64,000 bases of DNA. Source: an uncultured Oscillospiraceae bacterium (GTDB lineage: Bacteria > Bacillota > Clostridia > Oscillospirales > Ruminococcaceae). The notes below the pieces were generated by a model that was given only the letters and a program-made list of their open reading frames with translations, ran no database searches and was not told where the DNA came from. Position 1 is the stretch's first letter. Each line of letters starts with the position of its first letter. The stretch lies in contig UQMF01000003.1 of assembly GCA_900542145.1 (NCBI GenBank), positions 144,686-208,685 on the forward strand, given 5' to 3'. Below, one piece after another: positions 26,418 to 35,298 of the stretch. The position numbers and the translations under genes were made by a program.

Positions 26418-26461
26418 AAGGCCGGAAGCGGCTTTTTGTTGATTTTTACGCCCGGAAGGGC
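26418..26461 (+). promoter_or_regulatory. Two small hairpins in the glgB leader
   Basis: AAGGCCG-GAAG-CGGCTTT (26418-26435) is a compact stem followed by T residues, terminator-like but only a few bases after the expected start site. A second stem GCCC-GGAA-GGGC with a GNRA loop lies at 26450-26461. Together they could act as a leader attenuator or a stability element. Confidence 0.35.
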
Positions 26462-26502
26462 TGGATATGTGACCATAGCATAACGACAGGAGGTCTTGCA
26501 GT

Positions 26503-28670
26503 ATGGCTATCATCGTTCCGGAAAACTACAGTGTTCCGCTGCACCTGTTCCACCAGGGCGAAAATTCCCATGCGTATGAATTCTTCGGCTCGCACAGAGA
26601 TGTGCAGGACGGGAAGCCCGGCGCCGTGTTCAGAGTGTGGGCACCGAACGCCCGGAGCGTCAGCGTCGTCGGGGATTTCGACCACTGGGACAGAGGCCGC
26701 CACCCCATGAACAAGATAAGCGACGGCGGTATCTGGGAGCTCTTCGTTCCCGGGATAAAGCAGTACGACAACTATAAATACAGCGTGGAAAGCCAGGACG
26801 GGCTGATAAAACTCAAGGCGGACCCATACGGGTACCACATGGAGCTCCGCCCGAACACCGCGTCCAAGTTCTACGACCTGGAGGGATTCAAGTGGACCGA
26901 CCAGAAGTACCTCGATGAACTCCACGCAAAGAATATCTACGACAGCGCCGCGAACATCTACGAGGTCAACGCCGGCTCCTGGAAAAAGGACGGCGAGAAC
27001 TTCCTCAGCTATAAGCAGCTCGCAAAGGAGCTTATCCCCTACGTCAGGAAAATGGGCTACACCCACATCGAACTCATGCCCATCGGCGAATATCCGTACG
27101 ATGGAAGCTGGGGATATCAGCAGATAGGCTACTTCGCGCCCACCTCCAGGTTCGGCACCCCCCACGACTTCATGGAGTTCGTGGATCAGTGCCACGCCGC
27201 CGGAATAGGCGTCATCATGGACTGGGTGCCTGCCCACTTCCCAAAGGACGCCGCAGGTCTGTACGAATTCGACGGCACCAGCTGCTATGAGTACTCCGAC
27301 CCGCTCAAGCGCGAGCACAAGAACTGGGGCACCCACATCTTCGACTGGGGCAAGCCCGAAGTCCAGAGCTTCCTCGTTTCCAACGCCAACTACTGGATAG
27401 AGAAATACCACATCGACGGTCTGCGCGTGGACGCCGTGGCTTCCATGCTGTACCTGGACTACGACCGTCAGAACGGCGAGTGGCGCCCGAATGCCTACGG
27501 AGGTCACGAGAACCTCGAGGCGGTGGCATTCCTCCAGAAGCTGAACGCCGCGCTGTTCCGCGAGCACCAGAACATCATGATGATCGCGGAGGAATCCACC
27601 GCGTGGCCCATGGTGACAAAGCCTGCGGATATCGGCGGTCTGGGATTCAACTTCAAGTGGAACATGGGCTGGATGAACGACATGCTCCGCTATATGTCCA
27701 TGGATCCGCTGTCACGGCCATACAACCACAACCTCGTGACATTCTCGTTCTACTATGCGTTCTCCGAGAACTACATACTCCCCATCTCGCACGACGAGGT
27801 GGTTTACGGAAAGTGCTCCATGCTCGACAAGATGGGCGGTCCGAGGGATTTCCGCTTCAACTCCATGCGGACGTTCCTGGGATACATGACCGCGCACCCC
27901 GGCAAGAAGCTCATGTTCATGGGGCAGGAATTCGCCCAGTACAAGGAGTGGAACTTCCAGACCCAGCTCGACTGGGAGGTGCTGGAGTTCGAGCCGCACA
28001 GGAAGCTCCACGAATATGTCAGGGACCTCAACAGATTCTACGCCGACAATCCGCCGCTGTGGGAGTGCGACACCAGCTGGGAGGGATTCCACTGGATATC
28101 CAGCGAGGACAACGCGAACTCCGTCATTGCCTTCCGCCGTATTGCGCGGAACAAGGACGAGCTGATATGCGTGTGCAACTTCCAGCCGGTAAGGCATGAG
28201 ATATACGAGATAGGCGTCCCCTACTACGCGGACTACGAGGAGGTATTCAACTCCGACGACGAGAAGTACGGCGGAACCGGCGTCACCAACGGCACCGTCA
28301 CCGCCCGGGAGGAGCCTATGCACGGCGAGCAGTTCCGCATTACGCTGGATCTTCCGCCGATGTCCGCGATGTTCTTCAAAATAAAGAACAAGCGCACGCC
28401 CCCGAGTCAGCTTCCGGAATCCGCACAGGCGGAAGTCCCTGCCGAAGCGGCGGTCCCCGTGACGCTCCCCCTGCTGAACGAGGAAAGACCCGTCGTTGAC
28501 GCCCCGGAGGAGAGATCCGCCCCGGAGAAGCCGGCGGAGATCACCCGGAACGCCATAGGGAAGCAGAAAGCGGCTCCGTCAAAGCCCGGGGCAGAAACAG
28601 CCAGAACCGCCGAGGACGGCGATCATCATACGAAAATCACGGCTCACAAAGTCGGGACAGGAGGAAATAT

Positions 28671-28674
<4 letters not shown>
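26503..28674 (+). CDS. glgB: 1,4-alpha-glucan branching enzyme with C-terminal extension
   Basis: GlgB makes alpha-1,6 branches in glycogen. The 723-residue protein starts after AGGAGG. An N-terminal CBM48 domain (about 20-110, with [18 protein letters not shown]) precedes the GH13 barrel. Catalytic residues are visible: nucleophile Asp310 in [15 protein letters not shown], acid Glu363 in IAEEST, and Asp431 in [11 protein letters not shown]. The all-beta C domain ends near residue 627. A further 96 residues, rich in Pro, Ala, Glu and Lys and of low complexity, extend beyond the family end. The stop overlaps the glgC start (ATGA), giving coupling. Confidence 0.95.
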
Positions 28675-29876
<1,202 letters not shown>

Positions 29877-29898
29877 TAAGAAAGGAAGAGTTTTAGAT

Positions 29899-31023
29899 AT
29901 GGCAAGTATGGGCAATGTTTTAGGACTTATTTTTGCTAATATGCACGAGGAGAACCTGCCGGAGCTGACAAAGTCACGAGCAATGGCGAGCGTTCCCTTC
30001 GGTGCCAGATACCGCCTGGTGGATTTCCCCCTCTCCAGCATGGTGAACTCCGGGATCACACAGGTGGGCATAATCACCCAGGCTAAGTATTACTCCCTGA
30101 TGGATCACCTCGGAATGGGCAGCGAGTGGGATCTCGCGAGAAAGACCGGCGGTCTGCATATCCTGCCGCCCTACGGCAGAAGCGACAACGGCGTCTACAG
30201 AGGACGCCTGGAGGCTCTCGCAGGCGCGGCGGAGTTCATTCACGAATCCGGCGCGGAATACGTTATCATGTCCGACAGCAACGTTGTGGCGAACATCGAC
30301 TTCAGACCGATCATTGAGTTCCACGAGAAGAAGGGAGCGGATATCACCTGCGTTTACGGCACCGGAGTTTACGACGCAGAGCGCACCTCCAGGTTCACCG
30401 TGCTCGGCGTTGACGAGAACGACGCGGTTTACGACGTGCTCTCCAGACCCTCCATCAGCGGAGAGGTCAAGCCGGCGCTGAACATCTACGTCACCAGGCG
30501 CGATTTCCTTGAGAACATAATCCGCGAATCCGAGTGCCGCAGCCTGTACAGCTTCGAAACGGATATCCTCCAGCACAAGCTGCACGACTTCAAGGTGTTC
30601 GGATACAAGTACGACGGATATTTCGAGATAATCGACAGCATGAAGACATTCTACAAGGCAAACAACGACATGATGAACCGCGATGTGTGCCACAAGGTGT
30701 TCTCCATGTCCAAGCCCATCTACACGAAGGTAAGGGACGTTGCCCCGGCTAAGTACGGCATTGACGCCAACGTGAAAGGCTCTCTCATCGCAGACGGCTG
30801 CATAATCGACGGTATCGTCGAGAATTCCGTGCTGTTCCGCGGAGTAAAGGTCGGCAAGGGCGCTGTCGTAAAGAACAGCATCGTTATGCAGGGCACCATC
30901 ATTGAGGAGAAGGCGGCTCTCATCAACGGTATCACCGACAAGGACGTTACCCTCACCAAGAACCGCACCATTACCGGTTCCACTGAATACCCCGTGTTCA
31001 TCACAAAGGGAGCGACAGTTTAA
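29899..31023 (+). CDS. glgD: Glucose-1-phosphate adenylyltransferase subunit GlgD
   Basis: GlgD is the GlgC-like partner subunit found in Firmicutes; in B. stearothermophilus-type systems it is catalytically inert but stimulates GlgC. The 374-residue product lacks the GGxGxRL nucleotide motif: the equivalent position reads LGLIFANMHEENLPELTKSR. It keeps VPFGARYRLVDFPLSSMVNS and the beta-helix C-terminus (VLFRGVKVGKGAVVKNSIVM). It follows glgC by 22 bases with an AAAGGAAGAG site. No glgA or glgP is in the window, so the pathway is completed elsewhere. Confidence 0.95.
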   Translation: MASMGNVLGLIFANMHEENLPELTKSRAMASVPFGARYRLVDFPLSSMVNSGITQVGIITQAKYYSLMDHLGMGSEWDLARKTGGLHILPPYGRSDNGVYRGRLEALAGAAEFIHESGAEYVIMSDSNVVANIDFRPIIEFHEKKGADITCVYGTGVYDAERTSRFTVLGVDENDAVYDVLSRPSISGEVKPALNIYVTRRDFLENIIRESECRSLYSFETDILQHKLHDFKVFGYKYDGYFEIIDSMKTFYKANNDMMNRDVCHKVFSMSKPIYTKVRDVAPAKYGIDANVKGSLIADGCIIDGIVENSVLFRGVKVGKGAVVKNSIVMQGTIIEEKAALINGITDKDVTLTKNRTITGSTEYPVFITKGATV

Positions 31024-31070
31024 TTCGGAATGCTTAATCCGGAATTATGGTATCGGCTTAGCCGATGATA
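31022..31070 (-). repeat. Diverged copy of the modular palindromic repeat
   Basis: Read on the minus strand this carries CGGCTAAGCCG followed by CATAATTCCGGATTAAGCATT, which matches in order the 3' half of the repeat at 55960-56010 (a CCGGCGAAGCCGG stem, then CATAATTCCGAATTACGCAT). It begins at the glgD stop codon. Confidence 0.65.
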
Positions 31071-31084
31071 TCCAAAATCAATTC

Positions 31085-31116
31085 GGGGGCTGGAGGATTC
31101 CAGCCCCTTTTCGTTT
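31085..31116 (+). terminator. Terminator of the glgBCD operon
   Basis: A 9-bp stem GGGGCTGGA/TCCAGCCCC (31086-31107) with a four-base loop is followed by TTTTCGTTTTTT. Confidence 0.9.
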
Positions 31117-31254
31117 TTTCGCACTTTTCTCGTGTCCGTGAATCAAACTTCCGGGGATTCCCTGATACTGTGAAAAAAGTAGCATTCTATTGTGATAATC
31201 GACAAAAAGTGGGCTGAAAATTCCGACAAACTATTCAAATTTGATAAAAACCAC

Positions 31255-31283
31255 TTTACAAACGCTGCCAACAGTGCTATAAT
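31255..31283 (+). promoter_or_regulatory. Promoter of the kinase-like gene
   Basis: TTTACA (31255-31260) and a perfect TATAAT (31278-31283) are spaced by 17 bases, about 65 bases before the start at 31348. The gene is thus independent of the glg operon. Confidence 0.82.
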
Positions 31284-31347
31284 ATAATCACAGAAACGGA
31301 TCAGTAACCACTCATGGGGAATGATTCGGGGAAAGGAAAGATGAATT

Positions 31348-32103
31348 ATGAAACTGAAGAATATGATCTCCGATGGCGAAAAGGTTCAGGTATTTGAGGC
31401 TGACGGCAAGGCTGTCAAGGTTTTCAAGGACCCGAACGAACCCAAAAGCGTGGTACTGTACGAGGCTCTCACCCATTCCAGAGTTGAGGAGACAGGCTGC
31501 AAGCTCGTTCCTCCCCTCGAAGAGGTTTCCAAGATCGACGGCAAGTGGGCGATCACATATAAGTACATAACTGGCGACACAATGGCAGACCTGATGAAGA
31601 AGGAGCCTAAAAAGGCTGACGAATACCTCGAGCAGATGGTAGATCTCCAGATCGAGATCAACGCCCAGCGCTCCCCCAAGATCAGCCGCCTGAAGGATTA
31701 CCTCAAGCGCTCCATCGAGGGACTGGACATGATCGACGACGTAAAGAAGTACGAACTTCTCACCCGTCTGGAGTCCATGCCGAAGCACGTTAAGCTCTGC
31801 CACGGCGAGTTCACTCCCGAGAACATCATCATCAACGACGAGGGCGTTTTCGTTGTAGACTGGCTCAAGGCAAAGCAGGGCAACGCTTCCGCTGATGTTG
31901 CCAAGACATATCTGTGGTTCTGCCTGAATCACCACACAGAGTACGCTGAGAAGTACCTCAAGCTGTACTGCAAAAAGACAGGCACCGCTATCAAGTACGT
32001 TCAGGACTGGCTGCCCATCGTGGCTGCCGCTCAGCTGAAGTTCAAGCGCCCCGAGGAGCGCGAGCTTCTGCTCACCTGGATCGACATTGCGGACTACGAC
32101 TGA
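31348..32103 (+). CDS. APH-fold phosphotransferase-like protein
   Basis: The 251-residue protein resembles the aminoglycoside/choline/homoserine kinase superfamily. An N-terminal lobe has KAVKVFKDPNEPKSVVLYEA (about 21-40). The Brenner-like catalytic loop is HGEFTPENI at 152-160, and the metal-binding loop is VVDWLKAKQGN at about 169-179, followed by a helical tail with SADVAKTYLWF. The usual catalytic Asp in HGD is replaced by Glu154, so activity is uncertain. The size is small for the family. Own promoter and terminator make it a single-gene unit directly behind glgBCD. The substrate is unknown; a small sugar or amino alcohol is possible, and no antibiotic resistance function should be assumed. 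Confidence 0.72.
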   Translation: MKLKNMISDGEKVQVFEADGKAVKVFKDPNEPKSVVLYEALTHSRVEETGCKLVPPLEEVSKIDGKWAITYKYITGDTMADLMKKEPKKADEYLEQMVDLQIEINAQRSPKISRLKDYLKRSIEGLDMIDDVKKYELLTRLESMPKHVKLCHGEFTPENIIINDEGVFVVDWLKAKQGNASADVAKTYLWFCLNHHTEYAEKYLKLYCKKTGTAIKYVQDWLPIVAAAQLKFKRPEERELLLTWIDIADYD

Positions 32104-32158
32104 TCACAACTCAATAGTTTTCTCCTTACTTTAAATTGATTTATCGGGCATGACTCGA

Positions 32159-32194
32159 CCTCCCCTGGCGGATTGACAGGGGAGGTTCTTTTTG
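32159..32194 (+). terminator. Terminator of the kinase-like gene
   Basis: A 9-bp perfect stem CCTCCCCTG/CAGGGGAGG (32159-32185) is followed by TTCTTTTT. Confidence 0.88.
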
Positions 32195-32205
32195 TCCGCG
32201 GATAC

Positions 32206-32646
32206 TCACGCGATCCCGGCAAGCAGCAGGAATCCCCGGGTGAATGCTGCCGCCGCCGCAATACTCAGAGGAGTACCCAGCAGGGTGGTGATATAGGCGT
32301 TCCGGTCGAAAACCCTCCCGGAGCGCGTCAGGAATAATCTCACGGGCTTCCCCGGGCGGTAGAGCCGGTCCCGGAGTATAAATTCCGCCGGGAAAACGTT
32401 GCGGTGCGCCTCCGCCCCGATCGTGTATTCCGCGCAGTCGAAGCGCCCTCCCTCGGAGAAGCCCGTGAACTCCCCCATGCGCCGCTGAGAGCGCAGCAGC
32501 ATTCCCACGCATACCAGAAAGAACACCGCCGTGAACGCCGCCGCCAGCGCCACCAGCGCGATCCCTCCCAGCAGCAGATACCACAGGTCCACCCCGGCAA
32601 GCAGCAGTATCAGCGCCACCAGAACTATTCCCACTATGACCTCCAC
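32206..32646 (-). CDS. Small membrane protein of unknown function
   Basis: The 146-residue product is read from a GTG at 32646 preceded by AAAGGGGGGATTTCC; a longer frame starting at 32703 has no site. Residues 1-55 hold two membrane helices (VEVIVGIVLVALILLLAG and a second Ala/Val-rich helix). A soluble part of about 65 residues follows, with FSEGGRFDCAEYTIGAEAH and RPGKPVRLFLTRSGRVF, and then a final hydrophobic helix. The soluble segment resembles DUF3592-like small beta domains, but this is not certain. It is read against its neighbours as a single gene. Confidence 0.65.
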   Translation of the reverse strand: MEVIVGIVLVALILLLAGVDLWYLLLGGIALVALAAAFTAVFFLVCVGMLLRSQRRMGEFTGFSEGGRFDCAEYTIGAEAHRNVFPAEFILRDRLYRPGKPVRLFLTRSGRVFDRNAYITTLLGTPLSIAAAAAFTRGFLLLAGIA

Positions 32647-32818
32647 GGAAATCCCCCCTTTCCTCCAGTATACCACGCCGGAGTTTTTTTGTAAAGCGTG
32701 CAACCTTTTCGCCCCCGCCGCTGTTTTTATTTATAGAAGGGCGCTGAGTCTTTCGGATACGTTTCTCCTATTTTTCGCCGCACCTCGCCGGGTGCGGCAC
32801 TTTTTTTGCGGCATGCCC

Positions 32819-32847
32819 TTGATTTTTTCGGAGATCCGTGGTATAAT
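32819..32847 (+). promoter_or_regulatory. Promoter of rnpB
   Basis: TTGATT (32819-32824) and TATAAT (32842-32847) are 17 bases apart. The start site would fall near 32854, followed by a short ACACTG/CAGTGT hairpin just ahead of the mature RNA. Confidence 0.78.
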
Positions 32848-32869
32848 AAAATGTAACACTGATTACAGT

Positions 32870-33214
32870 GTGGGACTTCATTATATGACCGCGGGGCTGG
32901 AAACAGCAATGAGGAAAGTCCGAGCACCACAGAGCAGGGTAACTGATAACATCAGCCGAGGGCGACCTCAGGGCAAGTGCAACAGAGATATACCGCAGCG
33001 CAAGCTGTAAGGGTGGAAAGGCGAGGTAAGAGCTCACCGGGGTGCAGGCGACTGCACTGCCATGTAAACCCTACCCGGTGCAACACCGATTGGTGCGGAG
33101 GTTCACGCGTCTGCTCGGCGCGCTTCGTTGAAAGGTGGCTTGAGCGTAATGGCAACATTGCGCCTAGATAGATGGTCATACACGACAGAACTCGGCTTAC
33201 CGATGGAGTCCCAG
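32870..33214 (+). ncRNA. rnpB: RNase P RNA, bacterial type A-like
   Basis: RNase P RNA is the catalytic RNA that trims tRNA 5' ends. The universal core elements are all visible: GAGGAAAGTCCGAGC (32911-32925), AGGGTGGAAAGGCGAGGTAAGAGC-type P10/J11 region near 33011-33034, and the 3' conserved ATAGATGGTCATACACGAC then AGAACTCGGCTTAC (33168-33200). The ends were set by the P1 stem: TGGGACTTCAT at 32871 pairs with ATGGAGTCCCA near 33203-33213. Length of about 345 bases is normal. True ends may differ by a few bases. Confidence 0.95.
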
Positions 33215-33250
33215 AAGCGAAACTTTGCGGAGAGATCCGCTGAATACATG

Positions 33251-33280
33251 ATCCCGGAAATAGTTTCCGGGATTTGCAGT
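33251..33280 (+). terminator. Possible terminator after rnpB
   Basis: A perfect 10-bp stem ATCCCGGAAA/TTTCCGGGAT (33251-33273) with a three-base loop follows rnpB, but only two T residues come after it, so it may be a weak terminator or an RNA 3' stabilising hairpin. Confidence 0.55.
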
Positions 33281-33336
33281 ATTATGCGCCGGCACTTGTT
33301 TATCCCATAAGAAGAAACGCCAGGAAAGGAATGCAC

Positions 33337-35055
33337 ATGGATATCCCATCTTACCACCTCAATTTCGTCGAGGAGGAATACGACGAAAACGGAATGCTCA
33401 CGAAATTCCGGATAAAGTACCCCGAGAACTTCAACTACGCCTACGACATCATCGACAAGTACGGCGAGATGGAGCCTGACCGCCGCGCCCTGATGTACGT
33501 TGACCTCCAGGGCAACGAGAAGCTGCTCACCTACGGCGACCTGTCCAGGCTCTCCACCAGGGCGGCGAACATGTTCCGCGGCTGGGGTATCAAGAAGGGC
33601 GACAAGGTAATGCTCGTGCTCAAGCGCAACTACCAGTACTGGTACGCTATCCTCGGACTGATGAAGCTGGGGGCGATCGCTATTCCGGCGACACACATGC
33701 TCACCACCAAAGACTTCCAGTACCGCTTCCAGGCGGCGGACGTGTCCGCAGTTATTGCGACCGCGCACGCTGAGGCGGCGCACTACATCGACGAGGCGGA
33801 CGAGCTGCTGGGCGACCGTCACCTGCGCGTGAAGGCGATCGTGAACGGAACTCACGAGGGCTGGCACGATTTCGACAGCGAAATCATGCAGTACCCCGAC
33901 ACCATGGAGCGAATCCCCACCCTCGCGGACGAACTCCACCTGCTGTACTTCACCTCCGGCACCACCGGCTACCCGAAGATGGTCGTGCACGACCACGCCT
34001 ACGGGCTGGCGCATATCCAGACCGCAAAGCACTGGCAGAACGTGGACCCCGACGGGATACACCTCACCATCAGCGACACCGGCTGGGCTAAAGCGGCGTG
34101 GGGCAAGCTGTACGGTCAGATGGCAATGGGCACCTGCGTTTTCGTGTATGACTTCGACAAGTTCATTCCCGAGAACATGCTGAAGATAATGGAGAAGTAC
34201 AGGATAACCACATTCTGCGCTCCCCCGACAATGTTCCGGTTCTTCATCAAGGAGGGCGTCGGCAAATACGACCTGTCCAGCCTGAAGTACTGCACCATCG
34301 CAGGCGAGGCGCTGAACCCCGAGGTGTTCAACAAGTGGTATGAATACACCGGCATAAAGCTGATGGAGGGATTCGGTCAGACGGAATCCACCGCGATCCT
34401 CGCGAACATCACCGGCATGGTCCCCAAGCCCGGAAGCATGGGCAAGCCCTCTCCCCTTTACGACGTGGATCTGGTGGACTCCGACGGGAACTCCGTTCCG
34501 GTGGGCGAGGTCGGCGAGATCGTCGTGCGCGGTGAGTACTGCCACACGCCGGGACTGTTCCGCGGCTACTACAACAGCAAGGAGCTGACAGACGAGGCGT
34601 GGCACGACGGAATGTACCACACCGGCGACACCGCCTACCGCGACGAGGACGGCTACTACTGGTACGTCAGCCGCAACGACGACGTCATCAAGTCCAGCGG
34701 CTACCGCGTAGGTCCGTTCGAGGTCGAGAGCGTCCTCATGATGCACCCTGCCGTGCTGGAGTGCGCCGTCACCGGAGTCCCCGACCCGATACGCGGAATG
34801 ATCGTCAAGGCGACCATAGTCCTGACCAAGACCTACACCCCCAGCGATGAGCTTGCCGAGGAACTCAAGGACTTCGTCAAGCACAACACCGCGCCCTACA
34901 AGTACCCCCGAATGATAGAGTTCGTCAAGGAGCTTCCCAAGACAATCAGCGGAAAGATCATGCGCGCTGAGATCCGCCGCAACGACCTGAAAAAATACTC
35001 CCAGTCGGGCACGCCCGACAGCGGCCGCGGAGCCGCGGCTGGCGTTCGGAGATAG
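33337..35055 (+). CDS. AMP-dependent acyl-CoA synthetase
   Basis: This 572-residue enzyme belongs to the ANL superfamily and activates a carboxylate with ATP and then CoA. The start at 33337 is preferred over an ATG six bases earlier because GGAAAGG lies seven bases upstream. Motifs: LLYFTSGTTGYPKMVVHDHA (phosphate loop, about 208-227), MEGFGQTESTAILA (A5, about 344), YHTGDTAYRDEDGYYWYVSR and the hinge DDVIKSSGYRVGPFEVE, with the catalytic Lys near the end in KTISGKIMRAEIRR. Similarity is closest to acetyl- or medium-chain acyl-CoA synthetases. The last approximately 17 residues after KKYSQ are read from an interspersed palindromic repeat, so the natural end has been altered. Confidence 0.92.
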   Translation: MDIPSYHLNFVEEEYDENGMLTKFRIKYPENFNYAYDIIDKYGEMEPDRRALMYVDLQGNEKLLTYGDLSRLSTRAANMFRGWGIKKGDKVMLVLKRNYQYWYAILGLMKLGAIAIPATHMLTTKDFQYRFQAADVSAVIATAHAEAAHYIDEADELLGDRHLRVKAIVNGTHEGWHDFDSEIMQYPDTMERIPTLADELHLLYFTSGTTGYPKMVVHDHAYGLAHIQTAKHWQNVDPDGIHLTISDTGWAKAAWGKLYGQMAMGTCVFVYDFDKFIPENMLKIMEKYRITTFCAPPTMFRFFIKEGVGKYDLSSLKYCTIAGEALNPEVFNKWYEYTGIKLMEGFGQTESTAILANITGMVPKPGSMGKPSPLYDVDLVDSDGNSVPVGEVGEIVVRGEYCHTPGLFRGYYNSKELTDEAWHDGMYHTGDTAYRDEDGYYWYVSRNDDVIKSSGYRVGPFEVESVLMMHPAVLECAVTGVPDPIRGMIVKATIVLTKTYTPSDELAEELKDFVKHNTAPYKYPRMIEFVKELPKTISGKIMRAEIRRNDLKKYSQSGTPDSGRGAAAGVRR

Positions 35056-35097
35056 GAACCTTTTTTATAAAGGCTGTCACCCGAACAATAGCGTGGC
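35004..35097 (+). repeat. Modular palindromic repeat, copy overlapping the synthetase 3' end
   Basis: Order of modules: GTCGGGCACGCCCGAC (35004-35019), a GC-rich spacer, GATAGGAACCTTTTTTATAAAG, then TGTCACCCGAACAATAGCG (35075-35093). The same order occurs inverted at 35223-35297 and, with changes, at 55753-55915 and 61100-61187. It includes the stop codon of the acyl-CoA synthetase gene. Confidence 0.85.
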
Positions 35098-35111
35098 TTG
35101 AATAAATATTA

Positions 35112-35143
35112 ATGGGCGGATCAGATATCCGCCCATTTTTTTT
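35112..35143 (+). terminator. Terminator of the acyl-CoA synthetase gene
   Basis: A perfect 10-bp stem ATGGGCGGAT/ATCCGCCCAT (35112-35136) with a five-base loop ends in a run of T residues. Confidence 0.92.
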
Positions 35144-35191
35144 GCTCTGTTGTATAATCATAGGGAAATCACTTTTCCCTCCCCTGCATAT

Positions 35192-35221
35192 AAAAAAGGC
35201 GGATATAAAATCCGCCTTTTT
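35192..35221 (-). terminator. Terminator of the cmk-plsC-ispH/rpsA operon
   Basis: GGCGGA/TCCGCC (35198-35216) is flanked by A and T runs on both sides, so it works in both directions; on the minus strand the stem is followed by six T residues. Confidence 0.85.
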
Positions 35222-35222
35222 G

Positions 35223-35297
35223 TTACGCTATTGTTCGGGTGACAACCTTTAAATTTAAAGGTTCCTATCCCCGTATTCGCTGTCGGGCGTGCCCGAC
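35223..35297 (-). repeat. Modular palindromic repeat, inverted copy
   Basis: This is the inverted partner of the 35004-35097 copy. Read on the minus strand: GTCGGGCACGCCCGACAGCG, AATACGGGGATAGGAACCTT, TAAATTTAAAGGTTG and TGTCACCCGAACAATAGCGT. It stops one base short of the ispH-rpsA stop codon. Together the two copies can fold into one large stem around the two terminators. Confidence 0.88.
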
Positions 35298-35298
35298 C

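Noticed and set aside
31348..32103. Aminoglycoside resistance gene
   Set aside because: Only the superfamily fold is recognisable, the catalytic Asp is replaced by Glu, and the context is chromosomal metabolism.
33128..33310. Small ORF across the 3' end of the RNase P RNA
   Set aside because: It overlaps the conserved RNA core and has no other support.
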